Shown here in pieces: positions 28,774 to 39,097 of a DNA stretch of 64,000 bases (position 1 is the stretch's first letter; the number at the start of each line of letters is the position of its first letter). The stretch lies in the NCBI GenBank assembly GCA_963754285.1, contig CAVWFN010000008.1, forward strand, positions 186,001 through 250,000, in the 5' to 3' direction. Below the pieces are notes generated by a model that ran no database searches, was not told where the DNA came from, and worked only from the letters and a program-made list of their open reading frames with translations. The DNA comes from RYN-133 sp963754285 (GTDB lineage Bacteria > Actinomycetota > Actinomycetes > Mycobacteriales > Jatrophihabitantaceae). The translations under genes were made by a program, and so were the position numbers.

Positions 28774-29402
28774 TGGCATCGAGGTTGGCGGGTTTCCGTC
28801 ATGACGACGAGGGCACCTCATTACTCGAGTTGCTCGTGGCCATGACTCTCATGACAGTGTTCATGTCGATGTTCACCACCGCCGTATTCATGATGACGTC
28901 CTCCACGAACAAGACGGATGCGTCCGTGAACACCGCCGGCCAGGTCAACAACGCCTTCCTCCGGCTGGACAAGCTGGTCCGATACGCATCGGCGATCTCG
29001 ACACCCGGGACCGGAACCACCACCCGGGACTGGTACGTCGAGTTCAGTGTCCCGACCACGGCGAACAAGAGCACGTGTAACCAGCTTCGTGTCGACATCT
29101 CGACGTCGCAGCTCCAGCTGCGCACCTGGGCGGTGAACGCTGATCAGACTGCGGGAGCGGCGACGAGCTGGGTGCCCCTCGCCAGTTCGGTGACGAACGG
29201 TACGGCGGCGGCCAACAGTGCCACCACTCCGTTCGTGCTCAGCACGCCGGCGACCAGCTTGTACCGCCAGCTTCAGATCACGTTGATCGCGTCGCAAGTG
29301 TCGCCGGCGACAGCGACCGCTACCTCGTCGGTCACCTTCACAGCCCTCAACTCGACGCAGACGTCGTCGACGTCGGTATGCCAACAGGTCGCACGGTCAT
29401 GA
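28773..29402 (+). CDS. PilW-like minor prepilin
   Basis: The 209-residue protein carries a prepilin motif DDEGTSLLELLVAMTLMTVF (about 10-29) with Glu at +5 of the predicted mature chain. A hydrophobic helix follows, then a Thr/Ser-rich beta domain with two cysteines (STCNQLRVD and SVCQQVARS). Its ATG at 28773 shares a base with the preceding stop (TGATG), and its own stop overlaps the next gene by ATGA. It probably primes pilus assembly with its neighbours. Confidence 0.8.
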   Translation: MASRLAGFRHDDEGTSLLELLVAMTLMTVFMSMFTTAVFMMTSSTNKTDASVNTAGQVNNAFLRLDKLVRYASAISTPGTGTTTRDWYVEFSVPTTANKSTCNQLRVDISTSQLQLRTWAVNADQTAGAATSWVPLASSVTNGTAAANSATTPFVLSTPATSLYRQLQITLIASQVSPATATATSSVTFTALNSTQTSSTSVCQQVARS

Positions 29403-31116
29403 TCACTGTCATCAACCGGCTACGCCGGCGCACGAGCGACGCCGACCCGGACGGTGGCTCGATCGCATTGCTGCTGCTCGTGACGATCGTCGGCGTCGTG
29501 CTTAGTGCCACATCCATGCCGCTCATCATCGCGCAGAGCCAGACTACCCGCTTCGACACCACGCGCACCGACTCGTTGAACGCAGCACAGACCGGCGTAC
29601 AGGTGGTCATGGGCCAGATTCGCAACGCGGTAGACGCCGACGGCACCCCCGATGCAGGCCTGCTTCCGTGCGGCCCGATCTCCGGCTCTGTCGGTACCTC
29701 CGGCGGCGGTACGGCCAACTACTGGACGCAGATCATCTATTACTCCGCCGACCCGATCGCGAACCCCACAGCGCAGCCGATGGTGTGTGCCGACGGGTAC
29801 GGACCGTACGACACGACATTGCACGTGCGCACTCCGCACTACGCCTGCCTGATCTCGACGGGCGTCGTCGTCGGAACACCCAATTCGCAGACGAGTTCCA
29901 GTTGCGCGTCGGCAGTCGCGAGTTTCGGTTCCGGAGGATCGCACGGCACCTCGCACGGCCGCACCATCGTGACGACCTACGTGTTCAACACCGACGACAC
30001 CAACTACGCGGGCGGCACGATCCGCATCTTCCCGAGCGGCACCTCGCAGTACTGCATGGACGCCGGATCCTCCAGCCCTGCAGCCCTGACTCCGGTACTG
30101 CTCGAGGAGTGCAGCACGTCGGTGCCGCCGTCCGCGCAGGAGACTTGGGCCTATCGATGCGATCTGAGCATTCAACTGGTGTCGTCGGTGACGCTCTCCG
30201 TGCTCAGCTCGAACTCCACCACGTGCAGCTCGACCTGCCGAGGGACCTCGGCCCAATGCTCCTCCCAGGCAGCCCTCGGACTGTGCCTCGACGCCAACAC
30301 CCCGCACGCGGCTGGTAATGCGGTGTACGTCAACACCTGCTCGGCTCTCGGTAACGCCGGGCCGGACCAGCAGTGGAGCATCGACGACAACTCTCACCTG
30401 CGTGGCGCGAACTCGACCGGAACGGACATTGACGGGTACTGCATCAACGTGGGGAGCCAGGCTGCAACGCCGCGCTCACGTTGCAGCCCTGTGCCGGTGG
30501 TACCAGCGATGTCAACCAAACCTGGGTCCCGTCACCGACCGCGGGTGCCGGCATGGCAGGGGCGGCCAACAACCAGCTGGTCAACTTCAAGCTGTTCGGC
30601 AACTGCCTCGACGTCACCGAACAGAACGTCTCGTACTCCTATCTGATCGCCTACACCTGCAAGCAGAACCCGGACCCGACCAAGGTCACGTGGAACCAGA
30701 AGTTCGCTCCGAACCCGTCGCTGGCCGGTGACTCGACCGCCAAACCGACGACGGTCGAGTGGATCACGACCTACAACGGGTCCAACTATTGCGTCAAGAG
30801 TCCGCAGACCAATGGCGGCTATGTTGTCGTCGCTCTGTGCCCGACCTCGTTCCCGACTGCGCCCAGCCCGTACCTGTGGAAGGTCTACCGGCTCAAGCAG
30901 AGCGACGGGGTCTCCGCGCTCACGTACGACCAGCGGTACACAATCGTCGACTCCTCGAACTCCACCCTGTGTCTGGGACTCGGCTCAACGTCCGATCTCT
31001 ACCTCGGCCAGTACCAGAAGATCGTGACTGCCACATGCGACGGGTCCACCGGACAGAAGTGGAACGCAGACGCCAGCACCGGTCACTCGGTGCTGCAGAA
31101 CACCCACGAGCCGTGA
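29399..31116 (+). pseudogene. PilX-like N-terminus with ricin-type lectin region, one frameshift
   Basis: The N-terminus (DGGSIALLLLVTIVGVVLSA, about residues 18-37) resembles PilX/GspK-type pseudopilins that lack Glu5. A mid region of about 150 residues follows. Then come ricin B-type beta-trefoil blocks with Cys pairs and Q-W motifs: QETWAYRC, DQQWSIDDNS, VNQTWVPS, VTWNQKFA and GQKWNADA, interleaved with LCLDANT, NCLDVT and LCLGLGS. The frame breaks near 30461; one missing G restores about 570 residues. ATG 29399 overlaps the previous stop. A glycan-binding pilus-tip role is inferred. Confidence 0.75.
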
Positions 31117-31284
31117 CGCGCCGTGCAGCGGTGCCGGCTTCGAAACACGGCGAGCCTTCCGCTCGGTCGCCTGTTCGAGCTCGCGCGACCGCCGCAAGGG
31201 GCGGCTTCGTCTTCGCTTCGGCCGTTGTCGCCGCGAGCGGGGTGTCGTTGCGTTATTACGAGACCCCGTTGCGGCGAAAGCTGC

Positions 31285-31304
31285 GGGCGCGACTAGCCGC
31301 GCCC
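31285..31304 (+). terminator. hairpin downstream of the pilus locus
   Basis: GGGCGCG (31285-31291) and CGCGCCC (31298-31304) flank ACTAGC. It lies about 170 bases after the last pilus gene, in the 236-base gap before the membrane-protein pair. With the hairpin at 31322 it could end the pilus transcript. Confidence 0.45.
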
Positions 31305-31321
31305 CGGCCGATCACCGCTAA

Positions 31322-31340
31322 GGCAGCCGTCCTGGCTGCC
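31322..31340 (+). terminator. second hairpin downstream of the pilus locus
   Basis: GGCAGCC (31322-31328) and GGCTGCC (31334-31340) are perfect seven-base arms around GTCCT. It ends 12 bases before the next start codon, so it could also affect translation of the GT87-like gene. Confidence 0.4.
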
Positions 31341-31352
31341 GATCGGTGAGGT

Positions 31353-32522
31353 ATGCGGTCGATCCGTGAACCGGCGCTGCGATGGCTAGGCCTCGGCCTG
31401 CTCGTGGCCGCCATGGGGTACGCCGTCGTGCAGGCCGCCGCGGTGCTGCAGAGCCATGTTGTCGGCATCGACTTCCTTCCCCTGCGTCACGCGGCCATTG
31501 ATCTGACCTCCGGACGATCGGTCTATACGGACAAGGACTTCGTCTATCCACCGACCGCGGCAGCCCTGCTGCTGCCGCTCGCATGGGGTTCGACCACCTT
31601 CGCATTCACCTGGTGGATCGCACTGTCGGCCGCTGCTCCTCTTACCGCCGCCGTGATCATTTCGCGCGTCAGTACGGTGCGCCCGCGACTTCTGGTGCTC
31701 GGGATCTCGGCGATTGTGCTCTGCGGCGGCACGACGGTCACGTACTCGTTGGCGCTAGGGAATCTGACTCTGGTCCTAGTCCCGGTGGCCGTGTGGATCG
31801 TCGTATGCCTGGACCGAGGCAGGTGGACGAACGGGTTGGCCACCCTCGCCGCCACGTTGTTGCTCAAGCCGCTGCTCGCTCCCCTGCTGTTGGTCGCGGC
31901 GCTTCGACGACGATGGTCTCCGCTTCTGATCACGATGTCGTGCGGCGCAGCGATTCTCGGCGTATGCATCGCTGTCGTTCCTGGCGGGACCGCGTTTTTC
32001 CGGATCCTCGCCTACTGCCTCGGCGGGACGAATCTGCACGGGACGAACGCGGTCAACAACCTCTCGCTGCGCGGCTGGGTCGAAGCCCATGGTGACCCGC
32101 AGTGGACCGGAATCGTCGCGTCCGTCGTGGTGGCAACCATCGCCGGTGCGGTGATTTGGCGGCGCACCAGGCAGCGGTCGACGCCGAGCGCGCTTGCGAA
32201 CCAGGTTCTGCTCGTCACCCTGCTGGCGGGCGCGATCTCCGAGATCCATTTCCTCGTCGTCGTCGTCGCGACGGTGTCGGCGGAGCTGGCGATGAATCCG
32301 TCCAGGCGACGCTTCGCCCTGCGACTGCCGGGGCTTGCCATGCTCGCCCTCCCGATGAGCTATCTGGACCTGATCACGACCAACGGGCTCGCGCAGCAGA
32401 CGTGGTACGTCGCGGCGGAACTCGCGCTGCTCGGCGGCGCCCTGCTCGATGGCGCACGTCTGCCGCGTCGCGTGCCGGCGCCGCGGCTGTCGCGTGCGGT
32501 GAGCGTCACTGTGAGCGGGTGA
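31353..32522 (+). CDS. GT87-like (DUF2029) polytopic glycosyltransferase
   Basis: The 389-residue protein has about ten hydrophobic segments. An early acidic loop GIDFLPLRHAAIDLTSGRSV then YTDKDFVYPPTAAALLLPLA matches GT87 enzymes, which use polyprenyl-phosphate sugars on the outer face. The segment YSLALGNLTLVLVPVAVWIV corresponds to the family's conserved G-N loop. The enzyme probably adds a mannose-type sugar; the acceptor is unknown. It follows the pilus locus on the same strand and its stop overlaps the next gene (GTGA). Confidence 0.75.
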   Translation: MRSIREPALRWLGLGLLVAAMGYAVVQAAAVLQSHVVGIDFLPLRHAAIDLTSGRSVYTDKDFVYPPTAAALLLPLAWGSTTFAFTWWIALSAAAPLTAAVIISRVSTVRPRLLVLGISAIVLCGGTTVTYSLALGNLTLVLVPVAVWIVVCLDRGRWTNGLATLAATLLLKPLLAPLLLVAALRRRWSPLLITMSCGAAILGVCIAVVPGGTAFFRILAYCLGGTNLHGTNAVNNLSLRGWVEAHGDPQWTGIVASVVVATIAGAVIWRRTRQRSTPSALANQVLLVTLLAGAISEIHFLVVVVATVSAELAMNPSRRRFALRLPGLAMLALPMSYLDLITTNGLAQQTWYVAAELALLGGALLDGARLPRRVPAPRLSRAVSVTVSG

Positions 32523-33607
32523 CCGTGATGTCGCGGCGCCAAGCCCTGCGCGGTGTTGTCCTGGTCGGCGCTGCCGCGCTCGCGTGGCTCCCTCGCGTCG
32601 GCCCGGTCGACATGGCCGGCTTCGCGGCGGCGGGACGCCATCTGCTGGCGGGCCAGTGGGCGACGGTCTATGCCGACCCGTGGAACCAGGCCGGGCCGGT
32701 CCAGTTGGTCTTGTCGGCACTGCTGCTTCCCGGCGGGCGCACCTCTCCACCGGCGTCGGTCGTTGCGCTGGTCAATCTCGCGCTGATGGGCCTAGTGCTC
32801 GTGGCGACGCGTCATCGTGACATCCGGGTCGAACTCGGAGCGGCAACCTTCGCGCTCGTCTGGCTGGCGCTTCCGACGTACTGGTCGGGACACCCCGTCG
32901 AGGCGCTGATCCCGTTGCTCTGGCTGGCCGGTCTACATTGCGCACGTCGGCGAGCGACGCTGCGCGCGGCCGCGTTGTTCGCCGCCACCATCGCCATCGC
33001 ACCTTGGGCGATCCTGGCGGTCCCTGCGCTTCTGGCGGTGTGCCGACCCGCCGCGGCGATGCGAACGGGAACGCTCGCGGTCTGTGGCGCGCTCGCGTGC
33101 TACCTCCCATTCGTTGCGTCTGGGACGTTCCGAATGTTCGGCCACGCCTGGCCGGTGGAGCATTCGACGTTGGTGCACGTTCTCGACCCGGGCGCCGATA
33201 CCGCGGGATGGGTGCTCCGGCTCGTGCAGGCGAGCATCGTGTGCGCCGCGTGCGCGGTCACGGCCTGGGCGACGCGAGGGAACGCCGGCGCAGCGCAGGC
33301 TGCCCTGATCGTCGCGGTCGTGGGCCGTATCGCGACTGACCCCTTGGGCATGGATTACTACTGGGCGCCGGCAGCAGTGCTCGTCATTGCCCTGTGGGTC
33401 GGGCTGAGAGGGCCGACTGACCGCACGACCATGATCTTGATCGCCGCACTTGCCTACGTCGTCACCGCGGCGCCGAGCATCGGCTGGGAGTATGTCAGCG
33501 CACCGGTCGCGCTCGCGCTTGTGGCAGCCATCGCGCTGCGTGCGCCGAGCCGCGATCGCACCACCCCGCGGCGGCTAGTGCCGACGTCGGGAACTCCTCA
33601 GGTCTGA
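32519..33607 (+). CDS. polytopic membrane protein, possible glycosyltransferase
   Basis: The protein of about 362 residues has some nine hydrophobic segments and an early loop (VDMAGFAAAGRHLLAGQWAT then VYADPWNQAGP) like the extracellular loop of the preceding GT87-like protein. No catalytic motif can be fixed. GTG 32519 overlaps the upstream stop by GTGA; ATG 32528 is an alternative. The two genes are coupled and probably act together. Its 3' end overlaps the convergent PH-domain gene by ten bases. Confidence 0.65.
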   Translation: MTVMSRRQALRGVVLVGAAALAWLPRVGPVDMAGFAAAGRHLLAGQWATVYADPWNQAGPVQLVLSALLLPGGRTSPPASVVALVNLALMGLVLVATRHRDIRVELGAATFALVWLALPTYWSGHPVEALIPLLWLAGLHCARRRATLRAAALFAATIAIAPWAILAVPALLAVCRPAAAMRTGTLAVCGALACYLPFVASGTFRMFGHAWPVEHSTLVHVLDPGADTAGWVLRLVQASIVCAACAVTAWATRGNAGAAQAALIVAVVGRIATDPLGMDYYWAPAAVLVIALWVGLRGPTDRTTMILIAALAYVVTAAPSIGWEYVSAPVALALVAAIALRAPSRDRTTPRRLVPTSGTPQV

Positions 33608-34263
33608 CCGCCCTGCCCCTGCTGTGGATTGCCCTGCTGCGGATACTGCTGGGTCGGATACTGTTGCTGGCCCTGCGGCGGGTAACCCTGCTGCGGAGCA
33701 CCCTGCTGGCCCTGCTGCGGGTAGCCCTGCTGGGGGTAGCCCTGCCCGCCGTACGCACCGCGCGAACGACGTTCACCGTCTTCCTCGATGAGCCGGTTGA
33801 GCAGTTGCTGCTGGCGATCGGAGTGCGGGACGTTGGCCAGCGCCTCCTGCCCGTGCTCGCTGGCCGACTCGATGGTGAGCGTGCCGGCCCCGACCATGCG
33901 GTCGAGCAATGACTGGGTGAAGCCGACGTCGGTGATGCGCTGCAGCGCGATGTCGCGACCGGTGTGCCGCAGCACCCCGGTGCGGATCAGCACCCGGTAG
34001 TTCGTGAACACGTAGTGCGAGGTGCGCACCGCGATCCACGGCTTGAAGCTGAGCCAGCTCAGCAGACCCAGACCCACGACGATGATGGCGATCAGCACGG
34101 CCGTGCGACTCGTGCCTTTGTCGGGGGCGAACGCGATGCCCACACCGGCCAGGCCGCAGATCAGGATGAACCACAGCGTGGCTGGAACCAGCGTGATCCA
34201 GTGCGGATGCAAGTGTTCGACGACCTGCTCGTCGTTGGCCAAGACCTTCTCGGGGTACGCCAC
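33598..34263 (-). CDS. PH (bPH2/DUF304) domain membrane protein with Gln/Pro/Gly-rich tail
   Basis: The 221-residue protein starts GTG 34263 after a GAGGAGG site. Two hydrophobic segments (ITLVPATLWFILICGLAGVG and TAVLIAIIVVGLGLLSWLSF) precede a bacterial PH domain (TSHYVFTNYRVLIRTGVLRH then DIALQRITDVGFTQSLLDRM). The last 55 residues are a low-complexity repeat of YPQQG-like units. Such proteins are membrane-associated and uncharacterised in mechanism. The tail encodes short CTG-rich repeats in the DNA at about 33605-33750. Confidence 0.82.
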   Translation of the reverse strand: MAYPEKVLANDEQVVEHLHPHWITLVPATLWFILICGLAGVGIAFAPDKGTSRTAVLIAIIVVGLGLLSWLSFKPWIAVRTSHYVFTNYRVLIRTGVLRHTGRDIALQRITDVGFTQSLLDRMVGAGTLTIESASEHGQEALANVPHSDRQQQLLNRLIEEDGERRSRGAYGGQGYPQQGYPQQGQQGAPQQGYPPQGQQQYPTQQYPQQGNPQQGQGGQT

Positions 34264-34323
34264 GTCTGCCTCCTCGTGTGCTTCACGGTGTGAAGCGACG
34301 TTCGGTGCGGCATACGTTAGCGC

Positions 34324-36579
34324 TCAGGCGACCTCCGCCGCATGCGCTGCGTGCAGTGCGTTCTGTGCGACGACCGCCCCTTGCACGGCATCGCACCCGA
34401 TATCGGTCAATGCGGCACGTACGGCGTCGGTGTTGACGTTGTCTGCGACAACGACGGCGCCGAGATCGTGCGCGAGTTCGACGACCCGCCGCAACAACAA
34501 GGTGCGCTGCGGGGCGGTCACGAGCGGGGCAACCAGCGACCGGTCGAGCCGCACGACATCGGGCTGGACCATCTCGAGTCGGGCAAGGTTCGAGTAACCG
34601 ACACCGAAGTGGTCGATCGCCAGACCGGCGCCGGCGCCGCGCAAGGCGTCGAACACGCGGAGGAGGTCGGGATCGTCAGGTGTGTCCGGCTCGTCGATCC
34701 CGATGACGAGATGTCCCGGCGCCAACTCGAAGCTGGCGATGAGCTCGCCGAGGCGCCGCGGCAGGTCGAGATCGGCCATCCGGGCCAACCCGACGCGCGT
34801 CGTGACGAGGACCGGCACGCTGTCGTCGAGCGAGAGCGCCATCGTGATTGCCCGTTCGACGACGGTGAGATCCAGCTCGGCAAGTACTCCGCAGCTGTCG
34901 GCGAGTGCGACGACGTCGTCGACAGCGACGTCCGCGCCCAGATACGACCACCGCGGCACCGCGCAGTGCGCGAACAGCATGCCGTTGGTGGGCGCTGCGA
35001 TCGGGACGAGCTCGACCTCGACGCGACCGGCAGCGATGTCGTCGCTCAGCGCGGCGTGGCGCGCGAGATCCGCCTCGGCGACTCCACCGAGGCCGGGCAT
35101 GTAGCTGATCGACATCCCCTTGCCCGCCCGTTTCGCCGCGTACATGGCGACGTCGGCCTGACGCAGCAACTCCTGGATGTCGCAGGAGTCACGCCCCGGG
35201 TCGAGCGTCGTCGTGCCGATACTCGCCCGCGCGGGTGCGAGCCGGTCACCGATCCGCACCGGTGCCGACAGCGCCTCGAGGATCCGCTCGGCCACACCGG
35301 TCGGGTGGCCGTCGTCCTCGACAAGTACTGCGAACTCGTCGCCGCCGAGACGAGCGACCGTGTCTCCGGTGCGCACGACGTCGAGCAGGCGGCGGGCGAC
35401 CTCGGTCAGGACGAGGTCGCCTGCATCGTGGCCGAACGCATCGTTGACCGACTTGAAGTCGTCGAGATCGACGAACACGACTGACACCGGCCGCAGGTCG
35501 CGTCGGTGCAGATCGAGCGCGTGCGCGAGCCGGTCGTAGAACAGTGCGCGGTTGGCCAGGCCGGTCAGCGGGTCGTGGAAGGCACGGTGGGTCAGTTCGG
35601 CCTTCTGCGCCATGACATCGAGGGTGAGACGCCTGTTGTCGAGCACCACGATCAGCTGCCGCAGCAACAACGCGAGGATCGCGGTCGTCTCCACACCGAA
35701 GGTCACGGGCGTGCCGACGTTGTGCACGATCGCGATGAACATGGCGACGATTCCCGCGATGAGCAGGAGATAGGGCAAGACGATGACGGGTGACCCGTCG
35801 ACCCGTTCACCGCTGCTCGCGTGCTCTGCGGTCGGGTAGAGGGCCGAGACGCCGATGGCCAGGAACGCCGCGACCCAGGCGACGTCGGTGAATGCGCCGG
35901 TGCCGTACGTGCCGGCCGCGACGAGGTAGGCGAAGGCGCTGTCGGCCACCGCCATCGAGGTCAGGCCGCCGACCAGCAGCAGCAGTCCCGCGTCGAGCCG
36001 GGCCCGGCTCGCGACGAGTACGGCGACAGTGATCAGGACGAGGTCGCTGGCCGGATACGCGAGGCTGACGACGAAGCTGAAGGTGTCCTGCGCGCCCGCG
36101 TGGTAGACCGCGCCGAGCGCCGTCGCCCAGCTCAGGATGAACAGCGAGGCGACGACCATCGTGCCGTCGAGCAACACGCGCAGTCGGGCCCGGCCGACGA
36201 AGGCGGCGGACGGGCGCAGGAACAGACCGGCCAGGCAGAACACGGGAAACAACAGGAATCCGGCGTCGGCCAGCGACGGGAACGGGACCTCGCTCCCTGC
36301 GATCACCTCGTAGTAGGACCAGATCCACTCACCGATGCTCCAAGCGGCCAGCCCGGCCCCGAGGCAGACCCAGGACAACCGCCATCGTCCGGCCGTGCGA
36401 ACCGCACGCCAGAAGCACGGGATCGCGCCGAGCGCGGCAGCGACCGCCTCGCCGATGTCGTCGAAGGCCTGGGTGAAGAACGCCCCGCCCGGCTTGGCCC
36501 GCAGCACGACTGCGAACCCGACCACCAGCGCGACGCACAGAACGAGCGCTGTGCGGCGCCGCGGCGCGGACAGTTCCAT
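34324..36579 (-). CDS. membrane GGDEF protein with degenerate EAL domain
   Basis: The 751-residue protein has about eight to nine hydrophobic segments (residues 10-300), then a GGDEF domain with intact LGGDEF and an RTGD inhibitory site. The EAL-like region has lost key residues: the EALxRW motif reads AHCAVPRW, the DDFGTG loop reads IDHFGVG, and the catalytic Lys becomes Arg in VRLDRSLV. It should therefore make c-di-GMP or bind it rather than hydrolyse it. I chose ATG 36579 (MELSAPRRR) because the upstream extension is Cys-rich and unlike a membrane anchor. It is the third c-di-GMP protein of the window. Confidence 0.88.
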   Translation of the reverse strand: MELSAPRRRTALVLCVALVVGFAVVLRAKPGGAFFTQAFDDIGEAVAAALGAIPCFWRAVRTAGRWRLSWVCLGAGLAAWSIGEWIWSYYEVIAGSEVPFPSLADAGFLLFPVFCLAGLFLRPSAAFVGRARLRVLLDGTMVVASLFILSWATALGAVYHAGAQDTFSFVVSLAYPASDLVLITVAVLVASRARLDAGLLLLVGGLTSMAVADSAFAYLVAAGTYGTGAFTDVAWVAAFLAIGVSALYPTAEHASSGERVDGSPVIVLPYLLLIAGIVAMFIAIVHNVGTPVTFGVETTAILALLLRQLIVVLDNRRLTLDVMAQKAELTHRAFHDPLTGLANRALFYDRLAHALDLHRRDLRPVSVVFVDLDDFKSVNDAFGHDAGDLVLTEVARRLLDVVRTGDTVARLGGDEFAVLVEDDGHPTGVAERILEALSAPVRIGDRLAPARASIGTTTLDPGRDSCDIQELLRQADVAMYAAKRAGKGMSISYMPGLGGVAEADLARHAALSDDIAAGRVEVELVPIAAPTNGMLFAHCAVPRWSYLGADVAVDDVVALADSCGVLAELDLTVVERAITMALSLDDSVPVLVTTRVGLARMADLDLPRRLGELIASFELAPGHLVIGIDEPDTPDDPDLLRVFDALRGAGAGLAIDHFGVGYSNLARLEMVQPDVVRLDRSLVAPLVTAPQRTLLLRRVVELAHDLGAVVVADNVNTDAVRAALTDIGCDAVQGAVVAQNALHAAHAAEVA

Positions 36580-36631
36580 AACATCATCATCGGCAACCTC
36601 GGCCGCCTGTTGAGCGCATGTGTTGAATGCG

Positions 36632-37420
36632 TTACAGCGGTGACCGCAGGTGTTGCACGTCGCCTGCGCCGATCGCATCGACCCGGCCGTCCTGCTCGAC
36701 CTGCAGCCGTCCGTCGAGATCGATGCCGACAGCACGCCCGGTCACGACCGGACCCGCCGTCGTCGACACCGAGACCGTGCGGCCGAGCGTCGCGCACGCG
36801 TGCCGGTAGTCGGTTGCCAGACCGCATGCCTCGGCGTCGCCGGCCACGTCTGCCCATTGCGCCAGCCGCGCGTCCATCCGCTGCAGGATCGCGATGAGCA
36901 GCGCGGTGCGGTCGAGCGTGTGGGCATCGCACAACTGCAGGGAGGTCGCGGTGTCGACCGGAAGTTCCTCGCGCGTTGTCGTCACATTCAGCCCGACGCC
37001 GACGACAACCGCCTCGCCGCTGGTCTGGGCGAGGATGCCTGCCAGCTTGCCCTCGGAGGGCGCATGCAGCACGTCGTTGGGCCACTTCAGCGCGAGGTCG
37101 CAGCCGGTGGTCTCGACGAGCGCCTCGCGCACGGCGACGCCGGTGAGCAGCGGCAGCCAGCCCCACGTCCGGATCGGGACGTCGGGCCGCACCGCGATCG
37201 AGAAGGTCAGCCCAGCACGAGGCGGTGACGTCCAGGTCCGGTCGAGCCGACCGCGACCCGCGCGTTGGTGTTCGGCGACGAGCACGGTCCGGTCCGGCGC
37301 GGAGTCGTCGTGCAGCAGGGTCGCGTTCGTCGATTCGTCCTCGTCGACGACCGTGATCCGGGCCCAGCGGTCGTCGAGAGCGCGGTGCAGCGCGGCGATG
37401 TCGATAGGCGGGCGGTCCAC
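36632..37420 (-). CDS. birA: biotin--[acetyl-CoA-carboxylase] ligase BirA
   Basis: The 262-residue ligase has the expected order: STNATLLHD near residue 30, the biotin/AMP loop GRGRLDRTW, then [16 protein letters not shown] and [12 protein letters not shown]-terminal SH3-like domain carries [20 protein letters not shown]. No N-terminal HTH is present, so it is a group I enzyme. GTG 37420 is the only start that keeps the N-terminus family-like. It biotinylates the BCCP domain of the carboxylase encoded at 48179 and lies divergent from accD, as in mycobacteria. Confidence 0.92.
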   Translation of the reverse strand: MDRPPIDIAALHRALDDRWARITVVDEDESTNATLLHDDSAPDRTVLVAEHQRAGRGRLDRTWTSPPRAGLTFSIAVRPDVPIRTWGWLPLLTGVAVREALVETTGCDLALKWPNDVLHAPSEGKLAGILAQTSGEAVVVGVGLNVTTTREELPVDTATSLQLCDAHTLDRTALLIAILQRMDARLAQWADVAGDAEACGLATDYRHACATLGRTVSVSTTAGPVVTGRAVGIDLDGRLQVEQDGRVDAIGAGDVQHLRSPL

Positions 37421-37492
37421 ATCCTCAACGCTACGGCGATGTCGGTCACCTCGAAGGCCGCCGAACCGGGCGCGCAAACTAGAGTTCGCAAA

Positions 37493-39097
37493 ATGGCCAT
37501 CCAGCCCGACGACGACAGCACCGACAACGGACCGGACCCGCACAGCACCGCCGGCAAACTGGCCGATCTGGAGCGGCGCTACGACGAGGCGGTGCACGCC
37601 GGCTCGGCACGCTCGGTCGAGAAGCAGCACTCGAAGGGCAAGAAGACCGCGCGCGAGCGGGTCGAGGCGCTGCTCGACGAGGGCAGCTTCACCGAACTGG
37701 ACGAGCTCGCCCGGCACCGGTCGACGAACTTCGGCATGCAGAAGAACCGGCCGTTCGGCGACGGGGTGGTCACCGGTTACGGCACGGTCGACGGTCGTCC
37801 GGTCTGCGTGTTCAGCCAGGACGTCACGGTCTTCGGCGGCGCGCTGGGTGAGGTCTACGGCGAGAAGATCGTCAAAGTGCTCGACGTCGCGATGAAGACC
37901 GGCTGTCCCGTCATCGGGATCAACGAGGGCGGCGGCGCGCGGATCCAGGAGGGCGTGGTCAGCCTCGGGCTCTACGGCGACATCTTCCTGCGCACCGTCC
38001 ACGCGTCCGGTGTCATCCCGCAGATCTCGCTGATCATGGGCGCGGCCGCCGGCGGCCACGTCTACTCCCCTGCGCTCACCGACTTCGTCGTGATGGTCGA
38101 CAAGACCTCGCAGATGTTCATCACCGGCCCGGACGTCGTGCGCACGGTCACCGGTGAGGACGTGTCGCTCGAAGAGCTCGGCGGTGCCCGCACGCACAAC
38201 ACCAAGAGCGGCAACGCGCACTACCTCGCCTCCGACGAGGACGACGCGATCGAGTACGTGAAGACGCTGCTCTCGTATCTGCCGTCGAACAACCTCGATC
38301 CGCTGCCCGTCTATGCGACCGAGGTGTCGGACGAGGTCGACGAGGACGACGCGTTCCTCGACACGTTCATCCCGGACTCGGCGAATCAGCCGTACGACAT
38401 GCACGAAGTGATCGGGCATCTGCTCGACGACGACGAGTTCTGCGAGGTGCACTCGCTGTTCGCGCCGAACATCATCGTCGGCTTCGGTCGCGTCGAGGGT
38501 CACCCGGTCGGCATCGTGGCGAACCAGCCGACTCAGTACGCCGGTTGCCTCGACATCGACGCGTCCGAAAAGGCCGCGCGCTTCGTGCGCACCTGCGACG
38601 CGTTCAACGTGCCGATCCTGACCCTGGTGGACGTACCCGGCTTCCTGCCCGGGGTCGACCAGGAGCACAACGGCATCATCCGACGCGGCGCGAAGCTCAT
38701 CTACGCCTATGCCGAGGCCACCGTCCCCAAGGTCACCGTGATCACGCGCAAGGCCTTCGGCGGTGCGTACGACGTCATGGGCTCGAAGCACCTCGGCGCC
38801 GACATCAACGTCGCCTGGCCGACCGCCCAGATCGCGGTGATGGGTGCGCAGGGTGCGGTGAACATCCTGCACCGCAAGGAGATCGCGAAGGCCGACGACG
38901 CCGAGGAAGCTCGTGCGCGACTGGTCACCGAGTACGAGGACACGTTGCTCACGCCGTACATCGCCGCCGAGCGCGGCTATGTCGACTCGGTGATCATGCC
39001 GTCGCAAACACGCTCGTACGTGATTCGCGCGCTGCGGCTGCTGCGGAACAAGCGGGAGAGCCTGCCGCCGAAGAAGCACGGGAACATTCCGCTATGA
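37493..39097 (+). CDS. accD: acyl-CoA (propionyl-CoA type) carboxylase beta subunit
   Basis: The 534-residue carboxyltransferase has the AccD5/PccB hallmarks: [37 protein letters not shown], the oxyanion segments [10 protein letters not shown] and [16 protein letters not shown], and the C-terminal [18 protein letters not shown]. It transfers CO2 from carboxybiotin to propionyl- or acetyl-CoA. ATG 37493 is chosen because it precedes the family N-terminus; a longer frame exists. The stop overlaps accE by ATGA. The order birA/accD/accE is the mycobacterial arrangement. Confidence 0.92.
   Translation: MAIQPDDDSTDNGPDPHSTAGKLADLERRYDEAVHAGSARSVEKQHSKGKKTARERVEALLDEGSFTELDELARHRSTNFGMQKNRPFGDGVVTGYGTVDGRPVCVFSQDVTVFGGALGEVYGEKIVKVLDVAMKTGCPVIGINEGGGARIQEGVVSLGLYGDIFLRTVHASGVIPQISLIMGAAAGGHVYSPALTDFVVMVDKTSQMFITGPDVVRTVTGEDVSLEELGGARTHNTKSGNAHYLASDEDDAIEYVKTLLSYLPSNNLDPLPVYATEVSDEVDEDDAFLDTFIPDSANQPYDMHEVIGHLLDDDEFCEVHSLFAPNIIVGFGRVEGHPVGIVANQPTQYAGCLDIDASEKAARFVRTCDAFNVPILTLVDVPGFLPGVDQEHNGIIRRGAKLIYAYAEATVPKVTVITRKAFGGAYDVMGSKHLGADINVAWPTAQIAVMGAQGAVNILHRKEIAKADDAEEARARLVTEYEDTLLTPYIAAERGYVDSVIMPSQTRSYVIRALRLLRNKRESLPPKKHGNIPL

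Noticed and set aside
36632..39079. An 815-codon minus-strand frame extending birA upstream
   Set aside because: Only the part from GTG 37420 is biotin ligase; the extension is the antisense of accD.
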